Source: Galerina marginata
Taxonomy: Eukaryota; Basidiomycota; Agaricomycetes; Agaricales; Galerinaceae
Assembly (NCBI GenBank): GCA_023014335.1
Contig: JAECYW010000008.1
Location: 806,001 to 870,000, forward strand
Direction of reading: 5' to 3'
Length of the DNA stretch: 64,000 nt
Part shown: positions 46,908 to 57,149 of the stretch, piece by piece
Numbering within the stretch: the first letter of the stretch is position 1
Layout of the letters: every line of letters begins with the position of its first letter
Notes under the pieces: model-generated
The model's database searches: none
What the model was told of the DNA's origin: nothing
The model's input: the letters and a program-made list of their open reading frames with translations, nothing else
Made by a program: the position numbers and the translations under genes

Positions 46908-48041
46908 TGAATTAGAGGGCAAAATGGCTCGGGTTATCGAACAGACTTCGCGCTCTTTCCTACCATCCTTGTTATCAGTCATCGTAACCCATTTCTTAGC
47001 CGTTCCCTGTGATCGCTGGAATCATTTTACTGACAATACCTTGTTTATATTACATCCATATTTGCTGGACCATTACGCCCAAGTCTGCGCCAAACCTCCA
47101 AATTTTACATCAACCACATTCCTTATGTGCAGCAGCTCACCTTCGGGTTCCAGGGTCTGGGCAACTGGTTCGCTTATGCCAACCGGCGCGGATCCCATCT
47201 GTCCCAACTCTCTGCTTTGCCAGCATCCAGACGTGCTGTACACCCAGGAGCGGCCCAACCAGGCGGCCCTGGCACGGAGCTTCGTGACAAGTATTGTTTA
47301 GTTACCTACCATCCAGCCTTCCGAATCCACTCGCCAGGCCTTTCAACGCCACATTACTATTTCATTCCAAGAGTTTGACAATATGTCGAGTATTTGGTAT
47401 ATTCCTTCGCAACTACCTATTTGCTCGTCCTCAAACTTCACCAAAATATCCGTTCGACAAGCAACACACTTAAGTGGCTTATTCTGGACAAAGGGAAGAT
47501 CTCAGAACAGTCTTTTCACGAGGCACACGAGGTCTGTTGGAGGAAACGCCGGGTGCCTTTATATCTCGACTCGTCTTCACACTGTGCCAAAATGCAACGT
47601 TAACGCGCTAACTTTAAGCAGGTCCTTGTTCTATGGATCTACTACCCAGCCATTTCCTCTGCCGACCTGAAAATGTTGAAGTTTGACGAATTCGAAGAGG
47701 CACAAAGTCGGACGTGAGATTCACTGAGCTCCATCCAGCCGTTGGCGTGGAAGTGGGTGCTGATCAGGCCCAGAAACATAGGTTGGGCGCTTCCTTGACT
47801 GCTTTCACACTCACCTTCTCACCGTACTCGACAGGTCGGTCCAATGCAGAAGGGACTTGCTCTGCTATGTTACTCCCAAATCACCCGTTGGCTGAAAAAA
47901 TTCAAACACACCCTAGTAAGATGATTAACTTACTTATATTGATGGTAGCGACGAGCGGGAAAACTCGTACTGATTCACTTTGTATAAGAAACTCTCAGGT
48001 TTCGTTAATAATCAACTGATACTTACGGTATTCCGGCGCTG
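46908..48041. other. intergenic with unexplained frames
   Basis: Plus-strand frames at 47127-47378 (containing QQLTFGFQGLGNWFAYANRR) and 47394-47603 (containing YSFATTYLLVLKLHQNIR) look protein-like. A stop separates them and I see no domain or splice chain. A decayed gene is possible. Confidence 0.4.
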
Positions 48042-48048
48042 TATAAAT
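48042..48048 (+). promoter_or_regulatory. possible TATA box
   Basis: TATAAAT in a GC-richer context lies 312 nt upstream of the ATG at 48360. The distance is reasonable only if the 5' leader holds an intron. A candidate (GTAAGT near 48279 to CAG near 48352) is present. Confidence 0.4.
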
Positions 48049-48359
48049 CCCTAAAGCCCTATACGGATTGAATTCTTCGTCGCAGTGTCTGTTGGCTGCC
48101 CCTGTCGGAATAAGTTACACATGCGACAGGCTACAGGACAAATGTTCATACGAAGAACAATTGCAAAGGGCCACAGTCACCTCGAGGCAAGGAAAGTTTC
48201 TAGCATAAAAGGCATGGATGGACTGAGGAATCCCTATTACCTTCGTTACTCATCGCACTATCATACGCACTCCAAAGCGTAAGTCTCTCGAACGTCCGAC
48301 ATTCCTGAAGCACTTTTGCTGACCCCTCCCCCCCCTTTCTACGTCTATACAGAACAACC

Positions 48360-48779
48360 ATGTCGAACGAAGTTGTCGATGACAATGCCATTGAGTGGAA
48401 AACTTTCACAAGCAAGAATGGGGCGCCTTTCCAGGTCGGAGTGAAGAAGGGGGTAATTGTGCCACCTGAGGATAAGAGGCCCTTCGACATCGCAGTCGAC
48501 TGGCCAGTGGGCGACGACACTTGGAAACCCACGTCGGGGCAAGTTCTCACCGTCGCAGCAATTACGCGTTACAGGCTCTACGCAAACAATCAAGATCGTG
48601 TCGACGGTGATGGCTCCTACTATGAATGGCGGCTCGACGTCACCACCACTGAACACTACGACTACATTTTCATTGACGGAACTGGTGACATATACGAAAT
48701 AAATGTCTGGGCCGACGGTAACCACTATATGCGATACAACTCCACCAACCCGGCCATCACGCACATTAAGGGTGACTGA
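48360..48779 (+). CDS. unknown small beta-rich protein
   Basis: This is a single coding exon of 139 aa, starting MSNEVVDDNAIEWKTF. It has no signal peptide and no membrane helix. The sequence alternates in a beta-rich way (WKPTSGQVLTVAAITRYRLY, HYDYIFIDGTGDIYEINVW) and ends DGNHYMRYNSTNPAITHIKG. I recall similar C-terminal HYxRYNSxxPxI endings in agaricomycete proteins but cannot name a family. The leader probably contains an intron just before the ATG (acceptor near 48352). Confidence 0.6.
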   Translation: MSNEVVDDNAIEWKTFTSKNGAPFQVGVKKGVIVPPEDKRPFDIAVDWPVGDDTWKPTSGQVLTVAAITRYRLYANNQDRVDGDGSYYEWRLDVTTTEHYDYIFIDGTGDIYEINVWADGNHYMRYNSTNPAITHIKGD

Positions 48780-49283
48780 AGGATATTGATTCTGGGTAGG
48801 CAATTGACGGTCAAGTTTCAGAGTGTTGAGCGATAGGTTGACTGATATTGTCGTTTACATATGACTTTTCTGACGAAGTTCACGAATTTTATGGTATACT
48901 TTGACTGCCCAGGCTATCGAGAATTGTTCGAGAAAGAGATGTTCTTCTACGAGCTCTATTTTTAGGACCTTCTCTCCGCCGTCAACACTCGTTGTCTTTA
49001 TCGTTTCTCTCCCCCTCTGCACTCAGTCTCAAAACTACCGGGTGGCTGCTGATTTTCTGTCTCATTTGAGTTTTTAATCTCATGCTTCGTTACACAGCCA
49101 AGCTAAATTACCATTGGCTCCTGAGCGTGTTCGCGCATTAATTTCCGAATATACTGGATGCTTCGCCCTCTCGATGAGCGCCAAGTAGTCACTTCGCTAT
49201 ATTGAAGCCGTGATTCCTCTAGATGCGGTTGAGAGTACCTTCTCCTCAGAAATAAATGCGCGGTAAAAGAAGACATGTCCGTT
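48780..49283. other. intergenic between convergent genes
   Basis: Shared 3' flank. The minus frame at 49103-49315 is a possible continuation of the F-box gene but is out of its main frame. Confidence 0.5.
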
Positions 49284-50758
49284 CTACATATTCCAAAACC
49301 CCAGGCGCTCACCATGAACCTTGATTTTTAAGGTGTTGGTGTCAAATACCCGCATCCGTGGACGCACAACCACGTCCAATGATCCTTCCTTATAATTTTG
49401 TAAGTCTGCTTCGTTCTCATTATTCACATCGACATAGAGACATGCCAATTTCGGCCATTTCTCTTTGATGTTTGGGCCAAAAATTGCAGCTAGGCGGTTC
49501 CATCGCTGACTTTTCACGGCATCGATGTTTCTAGTCCCGATAATGATACTGATGTCCTCGATCCTATTTGGGTGAGGGCAACTTTGAAGGATTGCAACGA
49601 GCCAGCTAAAGCGGTCAAGACTATAGGAACCCTCGGGCATCATGTCGGCGGTCAGGGTGAGGTTTCTCAGCGCGCGCAGACTCTGAAGATTGAGTATACT
49701 CATTCCAAACGCTATGAATGCCTGAGTTACCATAGGAGTTTTATAAGAGAAGAGGACGTACGACTGCGCCGGACTGTGCTCACATAAATTTCCAAGTTTG
49801 TCAGGGTGCTTGAACATTGGTCCAACGGGATTTTCAGAAGGCCCACTTGAGTACTCCTCGTATAGGCCTGAAGCCGCTTCAAACTCGTGAATTTAAGTGA
49901 TGACTGCTGGTTGAACAGCATCCTAGTGCCGGATCCATCATTACTTTTATCCTTGAATAAAAGTCGCTCTGGGGTGCAATCGCTCTGGCCTCCATAGGGC
50001 AAACCTTCTGAGGTTGCTGCAGTCTGAGAAAGATGGATTTCTACAGCGGAGATGTTCTTGAAGAAGCACAAAATATTCATCGGCATTGGGAAGTACTCTA
50101 AGAATGCTACCTCTCGGAGGGTCGGCGTAGAAAATATGGACTGGAAGGCGAGTTGCACCTTGACAGGTAATGTTGTCCACAGCTTGCGCAAATCCAGGTC
50201 AAGGCGCTTTAATTTGGGATATTGACGTGTCAATGTATAACACAAGGCCTCCTGTACCTGTAATGAATTTGAATCTCCATAGTAGAAGGGTTCCTCGTCG
50301 CCAGCGGTGAGGATTTGCAGATTCTTGATGTAACCTATGATGTCTGGGGATTTGCGGATTAAAGTGGCAAACCTTTCTGATGGCGAAAGTTGTTGTTTGG
50401 TACGACGTAACCCTGATTTTATGCTCATTGTGTGATATTTCACTGGGCGACAGAGGTTGGCGAGGCTGAGGCAAGTCTCTGTGAGAATTCTAATGGTCGG
50501 GGCTGAGCCTTCTTGGTGGAAGACCTCATTAACGACAGTTAACATTATGTCGAAAGGAAGTGGAAGCTGCCAATTAACTTCAGGTCCGTGAGCAGTTGTG
50601 CTCGCCGAATGAAGCCTTTCAAACCATTTGGAGCCAAGGAAAGAACTTGGTTGGATAGAGTGGTTCAGGACAGGGGAAGCGCCTCGATGAATCTCTGCAC
50701 TTCTGTCAAGCTGGTTTGTGGGCGGCCGGGCGCGTTTGCTACGAAGATTGTAGGACAT
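49284..50758 (-). CDS. F-box/LRR-like protein
   Basis: Two exons of about 470 aa in total. The first (50758 to about 49784) starts MSYNLRSKRARPP and carries an F-box-like segment at about residues 66-112 (LPLPFDIMLTVVNEVF, ETCLSLANLCRPVKYHTMSI). Leucine-rich irregular repeats follow (YPKLKRLDLDLRKLW, LKFTSLKRLQAY). A GTGAGC donor near 49783 and a CAG acceptor near 49725 join it to the second exon (ILNLQSLRALRNLTLTA and KWPKLACLYVDVNNEN), which ends at the TAG at 49284. It probably works as a substrate adaptor of an SCF-type ligase, by family analogy only. Confidence 0.75.
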
Positions 50759-51155
50759 GAGGAATGTATGTGCTTCTACATATGTTGGTAGTGCAGATCA
50801 AAGTAAGTAAAGTGGACAACGCGGATTCGCGGGATACTTAACTATAAAGGTTGTTGAAAAACCCGGGTCCAGATGGCTGTGCTGAGGATTTGCGGGTGGT
50901 CGGATCAATCATTCATTTGTGGTCCGACCGGGTCACCGATCAACGAAACAAGAAAAAAAGGCCTAAAAAGACCGACAATCACACCAGAGCGGGCGAACGA
51001 CCCTCTCCCTCCCCGACGTCATCAAGGAGAGAAATAATCCAAGTCGTTGTTGTCGTCCTAGGCTGACCTAGCTTATAGTGGTTTAGAACCAGGTTCAAGA
51101 AATACTTCATAGCCTTCTTTTCTTAAATTCGTGGCTCGCTGGCACGCGCCTCGTT
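50759..51155. other. intergenic, no supported gene
   Basis: Upstream flanks of two divergent genes. Apart from the shared upstream element and TATA box listed separately, nothing stands out. Confidence 0.5.
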
Positions 51156-51183
51156 GACATACTGACATACTTACATACAGGCA
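51156..51183 (+). promoter_or_regulatory. 28-bp upstream element of paralog A
   Basis: This segment matches 53468-53495 upstream of paralog B with two mismatches (shared core GACATACTGACA). It may be a kept regulatory site or simply a remnant of the tandem duplication. Confidence 0.5.
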
Positions 51184-51203
51184 ACCAAACTCAATTTTGG
51201 AAA

Positions 51204-51210
51204 TATAAAA
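51204..51210 (+). promoter_or_regulatory. TATA box, paralog A
   Basis: TATAAAA ends 46 nt before the ATG at 51257. The position is almost the same in paralogs B and C. Confidence 0.7.
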
Positions 51211-51256
51211 TTCTCATGGTTTGGGCATGGCGGTGCATGCTTGCTTCTGACCACTC

Positions 51257-52585
51257 ATGTCCACCTCGATTATCGACGACCAAGACCATTCTAGAGTCCA
51301 GTACACTGGAAATTGGGTTCGAGGAGGAACTTCACATGAGCATGCAGGGACCGTGGCGAGCTCTACCACTGTAGGAGATTCTTTCACTGTCGCTTTCAAT
51401 GGTGCGAAGGGAATTAAACACATGATTCGTGTATTTATCGATTTTAACCTATAGGAACCAGCGTTTCAGTACATGGCACCATCGACTCATCGTCAAGAGG
51501 TGTTGTGACTAGCTACTCAATCGACGGTGCACAGGCTGCCCAAGTTACCTCTACAGCTGGCTCTGGGGACACTTATAATGTACTGTTTTGGCAGTCACCC
51601 ACTCTAACGTCAAAACAACAGTACGTCGTAACTCAGTACGGTTGGACTTTAGTATCTAATACTCAAGTATGATTCTAGCAACCTGGTCGTTAAAATGGTC
51701 CAAGTCAATGCCAATGCAGGACCTGGGGAAGGTACTATCTGGTTCGATTATTTCCAAATAACGGATCCCGTTCAAAACACCCCCGGGCCCTCCGCACAAA
51801 CACCGGTCCCAACTATAGCCCATCGTAAAACCCAAACTTCCCATCTAGGTCCTATCGTTGGGGGGATTGTTGCTGTCCTGGCATTAATAATCGGAGGAAT
51901 CCTCCTGGTATTCTTGCTTCGCCGTCGACGGAGGCAACCTAGTCCTATGGGCCTTCCACAACCTAAACAAGAGATCGACTCGAATTTCCGTTATCGTAAG
52001 TGTTTTGCACTCGAATAATACTCTGAGCTCACTTGCCCTTTGTTAGACCCAACGCCTGATCACCGACCTTTACTTAACCCATATTCTAGTACGGAACCCC
52101 TCATGAATACCCCAGGTCCTGGTTACCCCAATAACCATAGCCCTATCCCATCTTCCATACCACCAAGTGCTGTGCCCTCCAATTATAGCCTACCACTCGG
52201 ACAGCCAGCGCATGCCCCAGGGATCGGTATTCCAAACAACCATGGCCTTGTCCCGCCTTCTATACCACCAAGTACTGCACCCACCAACTACAATTTACCA
52301 CTTGGACAGCCCGTTTTATACTACCAAAACCAAACGGAGAATTCCTCTCTATCTGCGATCAATTCTCGTCCACTCATTTCTTCCGGCTCTTCCTCTTACG
52401 CCGCCAGCTCCGTAGCATCTCAGCCCATGAACAGCTCATCAGACAGTAAACGTCCAAACCCCACATTGACTCTCGCATGGATGCCTGAACCAGAACCTAT
52501 ACAGCACGTCGACAGTGGCGTGCGCGTCACCGATGTCCAAGGCGTAAAGCCTGTGGAACTTCCTCCAGTGTACAGTGCCCAGTAA
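51257..52585 (+). CDS. single-pass surface protein with PPxY tail, paralog A
   Basis: Four exons (51257-51401, 51455-51620, 51679-51995 and 52047-52585) total 1,167 nt (388 aa). There is no cleavable signal peptide (start MSTSIIDDQDHSRVQYTGNW). Residues 1 to about 135 form a beta-rich, probably extracellular domain with GTIDSSSRGVVTSYSIDGAQ, GSGDTYNVLFWQSP and GPGEGTIWFDYF. A Pro/Thr linker, a membrane helix (about 160-184, IVGGIVAVLALIIGGILLVF) and RRRRR as stop-transfer follow. The cytosolic tail is long and Pro/Ser-rich, with two imperfect repeats (PSSIPPSAVPSNYSLPLGQP and PPSIPPSTAPTNYNLPLGQP). It ends IQHVDSGVR...ELPPVYSAQ, which contains a PPxY motif. The layout is of a receptor- or anchor-like membrane protein. 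Function is unknown. The 5' and 3' flanks resemble those of paralog B. Confidence 0.85.
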
Positions 52586-53467
52586 TGTAGGCTTCTCGTT
52601 CGGCTCCTGTTGTTACTAGCTCGCTTCTGGAAGCGGACTCATCAGTCACATTCTTTTCTCAGTATTTAGCACTGAAGTTATGTAGTTATTTAATATAAGG
52701 AACCACTTTGGTTGTCCCTCCGAGCAGGTAGAAGCGTCCTAATACATAAGCCGTCCAACCAAGCCTGTGGTTATAGGTGTTATTTATAATGCATCGCCAA
52801 GCGTAATTTGATCTATCATTTAGTCCCATTTTCCTATAAGAACAAGCATTTAATCTATAAATACTGGCGGAGGTGTAGGCTTTTATACGCCGTATTCATT
52901 GTGTTTTCAAAATTTTGTACAACGGGGAACAGGAAGGCGAAGAGCGAAAATTAAAGCGTTCTCAACTACTGTACAATCAAATGATCTATAAATCTTGGCC
53001 ATCCCAAGCCCATACATTTGCTTGTCCATGCCAAATAAATTTAGAGACAGCACAAAGGTTTAAATTCCCAATTGAAGGTACAAATGTTCAAGCGCTGGGC
53101 GAGCGCCAAATTCGGCTATGCTTGCTTAGGTCATCAAATTCGGGTTACCTCTACGCCACTACTACGCCACCATCACTCTAATCTTTCACTCCCAAGTACC
53201 TCTTTGCGGATATCCAGCCCTGTGGGCGAAGAGTTCTTATAATAGGCTCCAATCTTGCCGTGAGCCCCTTGATAAGATCGCTTGCTAGACCACGACCGAT
53301 TCAAAACAACCGTTGATTTCAGGCTTCGTAGGTCTCACTGGTGGCTCGAAACCGGATATTTCATGTAAAGGGTGTGGTCCTCAGACCGAAACAATCCATC
53401 TTTTGGAAGAATTCCGCAAGATTACTGGCCTTATCTTCGTGCTGCTTGTACGGCGAAAGGTCTCTTC
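52586..53467. other. intergenic spacer A-B, no gene
   Basis: The 3' flank of A and of B share pieces (for example TTTGGTTGTCCCT). A block near 53088-53135 (AAGCGCTGGGCG...CTTAGGTCATC) matches 55992-56058, so the duplicated unit includes intergenic DNA. Confidence 0.6.
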
Positions 53468-53495
53468 GACATACTGACACACTTACGTACAGGCA
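53468..53495 (+). promoter_or_regulatory. 28-bp upstream element of paralog B
   Basis: Counterpart of 51156-51183 with two mismatches. It lies about 100 nt upstream of the B TATA box, whereas in A it lies about 20 nt upstream. Confidence 0.5.
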
Positions 53496-53596
53496 CGAGT
53501 GTGGGCAACTTGCTTCATGAACTTGATCTGGTTGTTTTCAGCCGTGAAGACGGCATGATTATCGTGATTATGAATGTCGAAAGCACGGCACCTGGG

Positions 53597-53603
53597 TATA
53601 AAA
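53597..53603 (+). promoter_or_regulatory. TATA box, paralog B
   Basis: TATAAAA ends 45 nt before the ATG at 53649. Confidence 0.7.
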
Positions 53604-53648
53604 CCCTCATGCTGGGGCGTGGTGATGCACGCATGCTTTTGACCACCC

Positions 53649-55619
53649 ATGTCCACCTCGATTATTGACGATCAAGATTCCCAAGTCCAATACACTGGGA
53701 AATGGGTCGGAGGAGGAACTCCCCATGAGCATGCGGGTACGGTGTCAAGCTCTACCGTTGTAGGAGATTCCTTCGCCGTCACTTTTAATGGTAGGTTGAC
53801 CATACCTCTATGGTTACAAGCTCATCGAGTTTGCGCTGTAGGAGCCGGCATATCAGTCTACGGCACTATCGACTCAACATCAGGTGGCGTAGTGACTAGC
53901 TACTCTGTCGATGGTGCACTGGCTTCCCTAGTCACCTCAAGCGGGGCTACTGGGGATACTTATAACCAGCTGTTTTGGCAGTCACCAATTTTAACAACGA
54001 AAGCACAGTATGTCATGATCTGATCTGATCGAATTATACTGGCTAAAATTGAGCAGCAACTTGGTGGTTACGATGGTCAAGCTCAATACCAGCGCTCCAA
54101 ATCCAGGACCTAATGGAGAGGGTACCATTTGGTTTGATTACTTTCAAGTGACAGACCTAGTTCAGACGACCCCCGCCGCCCTCCCGAGTACTACGTCCTC
54201 ACAAACATCCACCCAGACACCTCTCATCTCGAGCTCCACCACGCAAACATCTACTCAAGATGCTGCTACTTCCCCAGCCGCAAACTCCATCACACAATCA
54301 CCTACCCAAACCATTTCTCCTATCCCTGTCAATGCTTCCGCTACACAAACACCCATACCAGCTGTAGCACATGGCAGTAGTAAGACTACCCATCTCGGTG
54401 CTATCATTGGGGGAATTGTTGCCGTTGTTTTATGTCTAATAATTGCGGCTTTTTGTCTGCTTTTTTTTGTTCGCCGTCGACGAACGCAGCGTCGTGACCT
54501 CGCTGGTCCTGAAGAATACAAGCAAGAGATAGAGCCAAATTTCTATCGTAAGTGTTATCCTTTAACAGGAAATTCGAACTCATTTACTGGTGAACAGATA
54601 ATGCCCCAGATGGCCGGCTTCTCAATGCTTATTCTAGCGTCGAGCCCCTCAGACACGACACTGCTCTCGATGGTGCAGATACAGTCGAACCCCTCATAAT
54701 ACATACCTCTGATAACGCATAACCCCTTATAACCCATAGCCTCATGCGTCCACCGAGTTGGTAGGCGGGGAATTGCATAGCATAACGCATAGGTCCGCAA
54801 TAACGCATAACACATACCCATTGGCAGGCAAAACGCATAGGTTTTGGGTGCCATATGAGGCTGAATATCATTACTTCGGGGTCAAATTGCAGCACCTTCT
54901 CAAAACTTCGAGTTGATGTAACTTCATGTAAGCCGTAATTTGCATTGAAATACCCTTTTCGAGCTTTTTGATCTGCTGAATTGTTCTTTTCGCCTCAAAA
55001 ACCACATCAGGGCATGATTTTCGCACGACCCCGACAACCTTCACCAGGCTTGGCCATGATACGTGCGGAATCATCCAGCTGAAATAACCCATACCTCGTG
55101 TATATAGGACTCATCTATTTCTTATGCCATATCTAAGCAGCAATTTAGTGACTTTGGTCGAATATTTTTGCTATAATTTTCGCAATCTATTTTTAGCCTA
55201 CCCCTCCAAACCCATAACCCCTCATAACGCATAGCTCGGGAGGTCCAAGGAGGGGTATGCGTTATGAGGGGTTCGACTGTAACCATAGCCCACCCTCCAT
55301 ACAAGCAAGTACCGCACCCTCCAATGTCGACATGCCAATCGGACAGGCAACCTTATTCTACCAGAACCAAGTCCGGGATCCCTCGCTATCTGCAATTAGT
55401 TCTCAACCCCTTGTTTCTTCGGTCTCTTCTTACACAGCCAGCCCTTCATCCCAGCCCATTGGTAATGCATTACATGGCAAAGGACCGAACCCCACATTAG
55501 CTCTGGCTTGGATGCCTGAGGCAGAACCGATACAACATGTTGATAGCGGTGTCCGCGCTCTCAATACCCGACAAGGCATCAGGCCTGTGGAACTTCCACC
55601 TGTGTACAGTGTCCAGTAA
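53649..55619 (+). pseudogene. paralog B, interrupted by a transposon
   Basis: Exons 53649-53790, 53842-54008 and 54058-54547 encode the same outer domain and membrane helix as paralog A (GTIDSTSGGVVTSYSVDGAL, GEGTIWFDYFQ). A longer Ser/Thr linker comes before the helix (AIIGGIVAVVLCLIIAAFCL) and its basic stop (RRRRTQRR). The fourth exon starts at 54598 but is split at 54681 by a 598-bp element containing stops in all frames. It resumes at 55282 and ends in QHVDSGVR...ELPPVYSVQ, with the PPxY motif kept. Without the element the coding sum is 1,221 nt, a multiple of three, so the gene was intact before insertion. As it stands the protein would end shortly after the insertion point and lose most of its tail, unless the element is spliced out, which I cannot show. 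Confidence 0.8.
54682..55279. mobile_element. Tc1/mariner-like non-autonomous element, 598 bp
   Basis: Terminal inverted repeats read CAGTCGAACCCCTCATAA at the left and its complement at the right, about 24 bp in all with two mismatches. TA stands directly on both sides (54680-54681 and 55280-55281), the expected target duplication of Tc1/mariner transposition. Subterminal copies of AACGCATA recur near 54712, 54782, 54802, 54833 and 55226, and once inverted near 55257. No transposase is present. A 73-codon minus frame (54871-55092) lies in the middle. Confidence 0.85.
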
Positions 55620-57096
55620 TGTGAATCTCTCCTCCAGTTGACGTGTCCGTGCACTTCAGAATGCGGATTATTTTGTTGTATGCTTTTCCAATGGTTGTCG
55701 GCATCTAACTTGAATCCTCTACTTATTTAAGTGGTTAATGACCCAGATTTTGGTTGTCCCTTTATTTCTCTTCCGCTCTGGAGGTAGCGTTTATGTATAA
55801 AAGAAGTATTAAAATGCATTCGGGATAGGAAGGCATCGGGTAGGCGTCCGGAGATCTGAAAAGTTTAATCATTGCATGTCAATGAGAAGGTTTTGGCAGT
55901 CAACGCCACGGAAACGAGCGAGTTTCGCCATATTATTTATGTAGCGAGATCGCTCATAATACCAGCTACCAGCTGACGGGCCCAAATGAACAAGCGCTGG
56001 GCGGGGGAAGAAGGACCGGACGGCGCTAATCCGTTTGCCAAGGATGGCTTAGGTCATCTTTGGTCCACATGTGTGGCTTGCGTATGGCGCCACTAGCACT
56101 GATGTTGCCCAATCACCACCATCTTGCGTTTCTACCAATGGATGGAAAGCTTACAACGTTAACAGCCCAGTCATGAACACCGTCTTTCTCTGTACCAACG
56201 TCGACTTGTACCACATCTGGGTCATGGCTGTCCCACTGACCATGTGGTGGCGAAGTGTGGCAGTGTGCTGCTTTCCGGGTTTCCCTTCTTAAGCATTCTT
56301 CTTGCACGGCCACCTCTACTTGAGTAACTCCTCTCGGCACGGACAGCGAATCAGGTAGTAAAGGGCTAAACCAGAAATTCCCGTCACTCTGGTACGCATA
56401 CCAGATCAAGCATGTCAGTGGGCTATCGATAATTCTATGTCAAAAGACCGTGGAGCTTCCTCCCGTGTACAGCCTTCAATAACGTATACCTCTTGTACAA
56501 TCAACGACGCTGGGATTCTGTCAAGCGACTTCTTTACATTCCCCAGTGAGTTGTCTGACTGTCTTTAGCTGTCTCTCCAAACCGTCATGACCGAAATGAC
56601 CGATATTCTATGAAAAATTATGGTCTTACGGTGAGTTATCACCGGCCGGTACCTAAATGAGCGAACTTATTTAAGCCTTGTGCCATGCACCTTTACCCCG
56701 GTAGCTCGATGCTGGACGGTCGGCCATGCGTTCCTCCGTGGAGTGATAAAAATCTGACAGGTGAAACGAATATTTTAATGCTTCAGCGGCTCTTTTCAAG
56801 CCTCAAGGGAATGTCGATGGCGACCACCAGCAGAGAGATTTTTTGGTGGCATTGCAGCCGATTGCACAAGAAAGGGACGATTCTTTGAATACTTGTTTTA
56901 ATGGTGAAGATATTTACTGCACTATCTGCCGCAGAATAAGAACTACCAGAGCGAGCCTCAATTACGGCCAAGGCTCAAGTTTGCGAAATCTTATCTGGTT
57001 ATTCAGGGTCGTTGACTGCGGGAAGATAATGAAATCTATGGTCGTCAATTTCCTCCGATTCGTATCACTTCATTGATCACGAACGCCCCGGAATGC
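55620..57096. other. intergenic spacer B-C, no gene
   Basis: This spacer includes the second copy of the duplicated block (55992-56058). A frame at 56071-56292 has no domain. A second stretch near 56460 resembles the start of the family's 3' end (ELPPVYSLQ in the frame ending near 56480), so a decayed fourth copy may once have lain here. Confidence 0.45.
56449..56481 (+). pseudogene. relic of a paralog 3' end
   Basis: The short frame reading VELPPVYSLQ followed by TAA near 56479 matches the C-terminus of paralogs A-C (VELPPVYSAQ in A). No other part of the gene is recognisable next to it. It suggests a mostly deleted additional copy between B and C. Confidence 0.6.
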
Positions 57097-57103
57097 TATA
57101 AAG
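57097..57103 (+). promoter_or_regulatory. TATA box, paralog C
   Basis: TATAAAG ends 46 nt before the ATG at 57150. Confidence 0.7.
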
Positions 57104-57149
57104 GCTCTCCAGTGACCAGGCTGTAAACTTTTCCTTGCCGCCAAATCAC

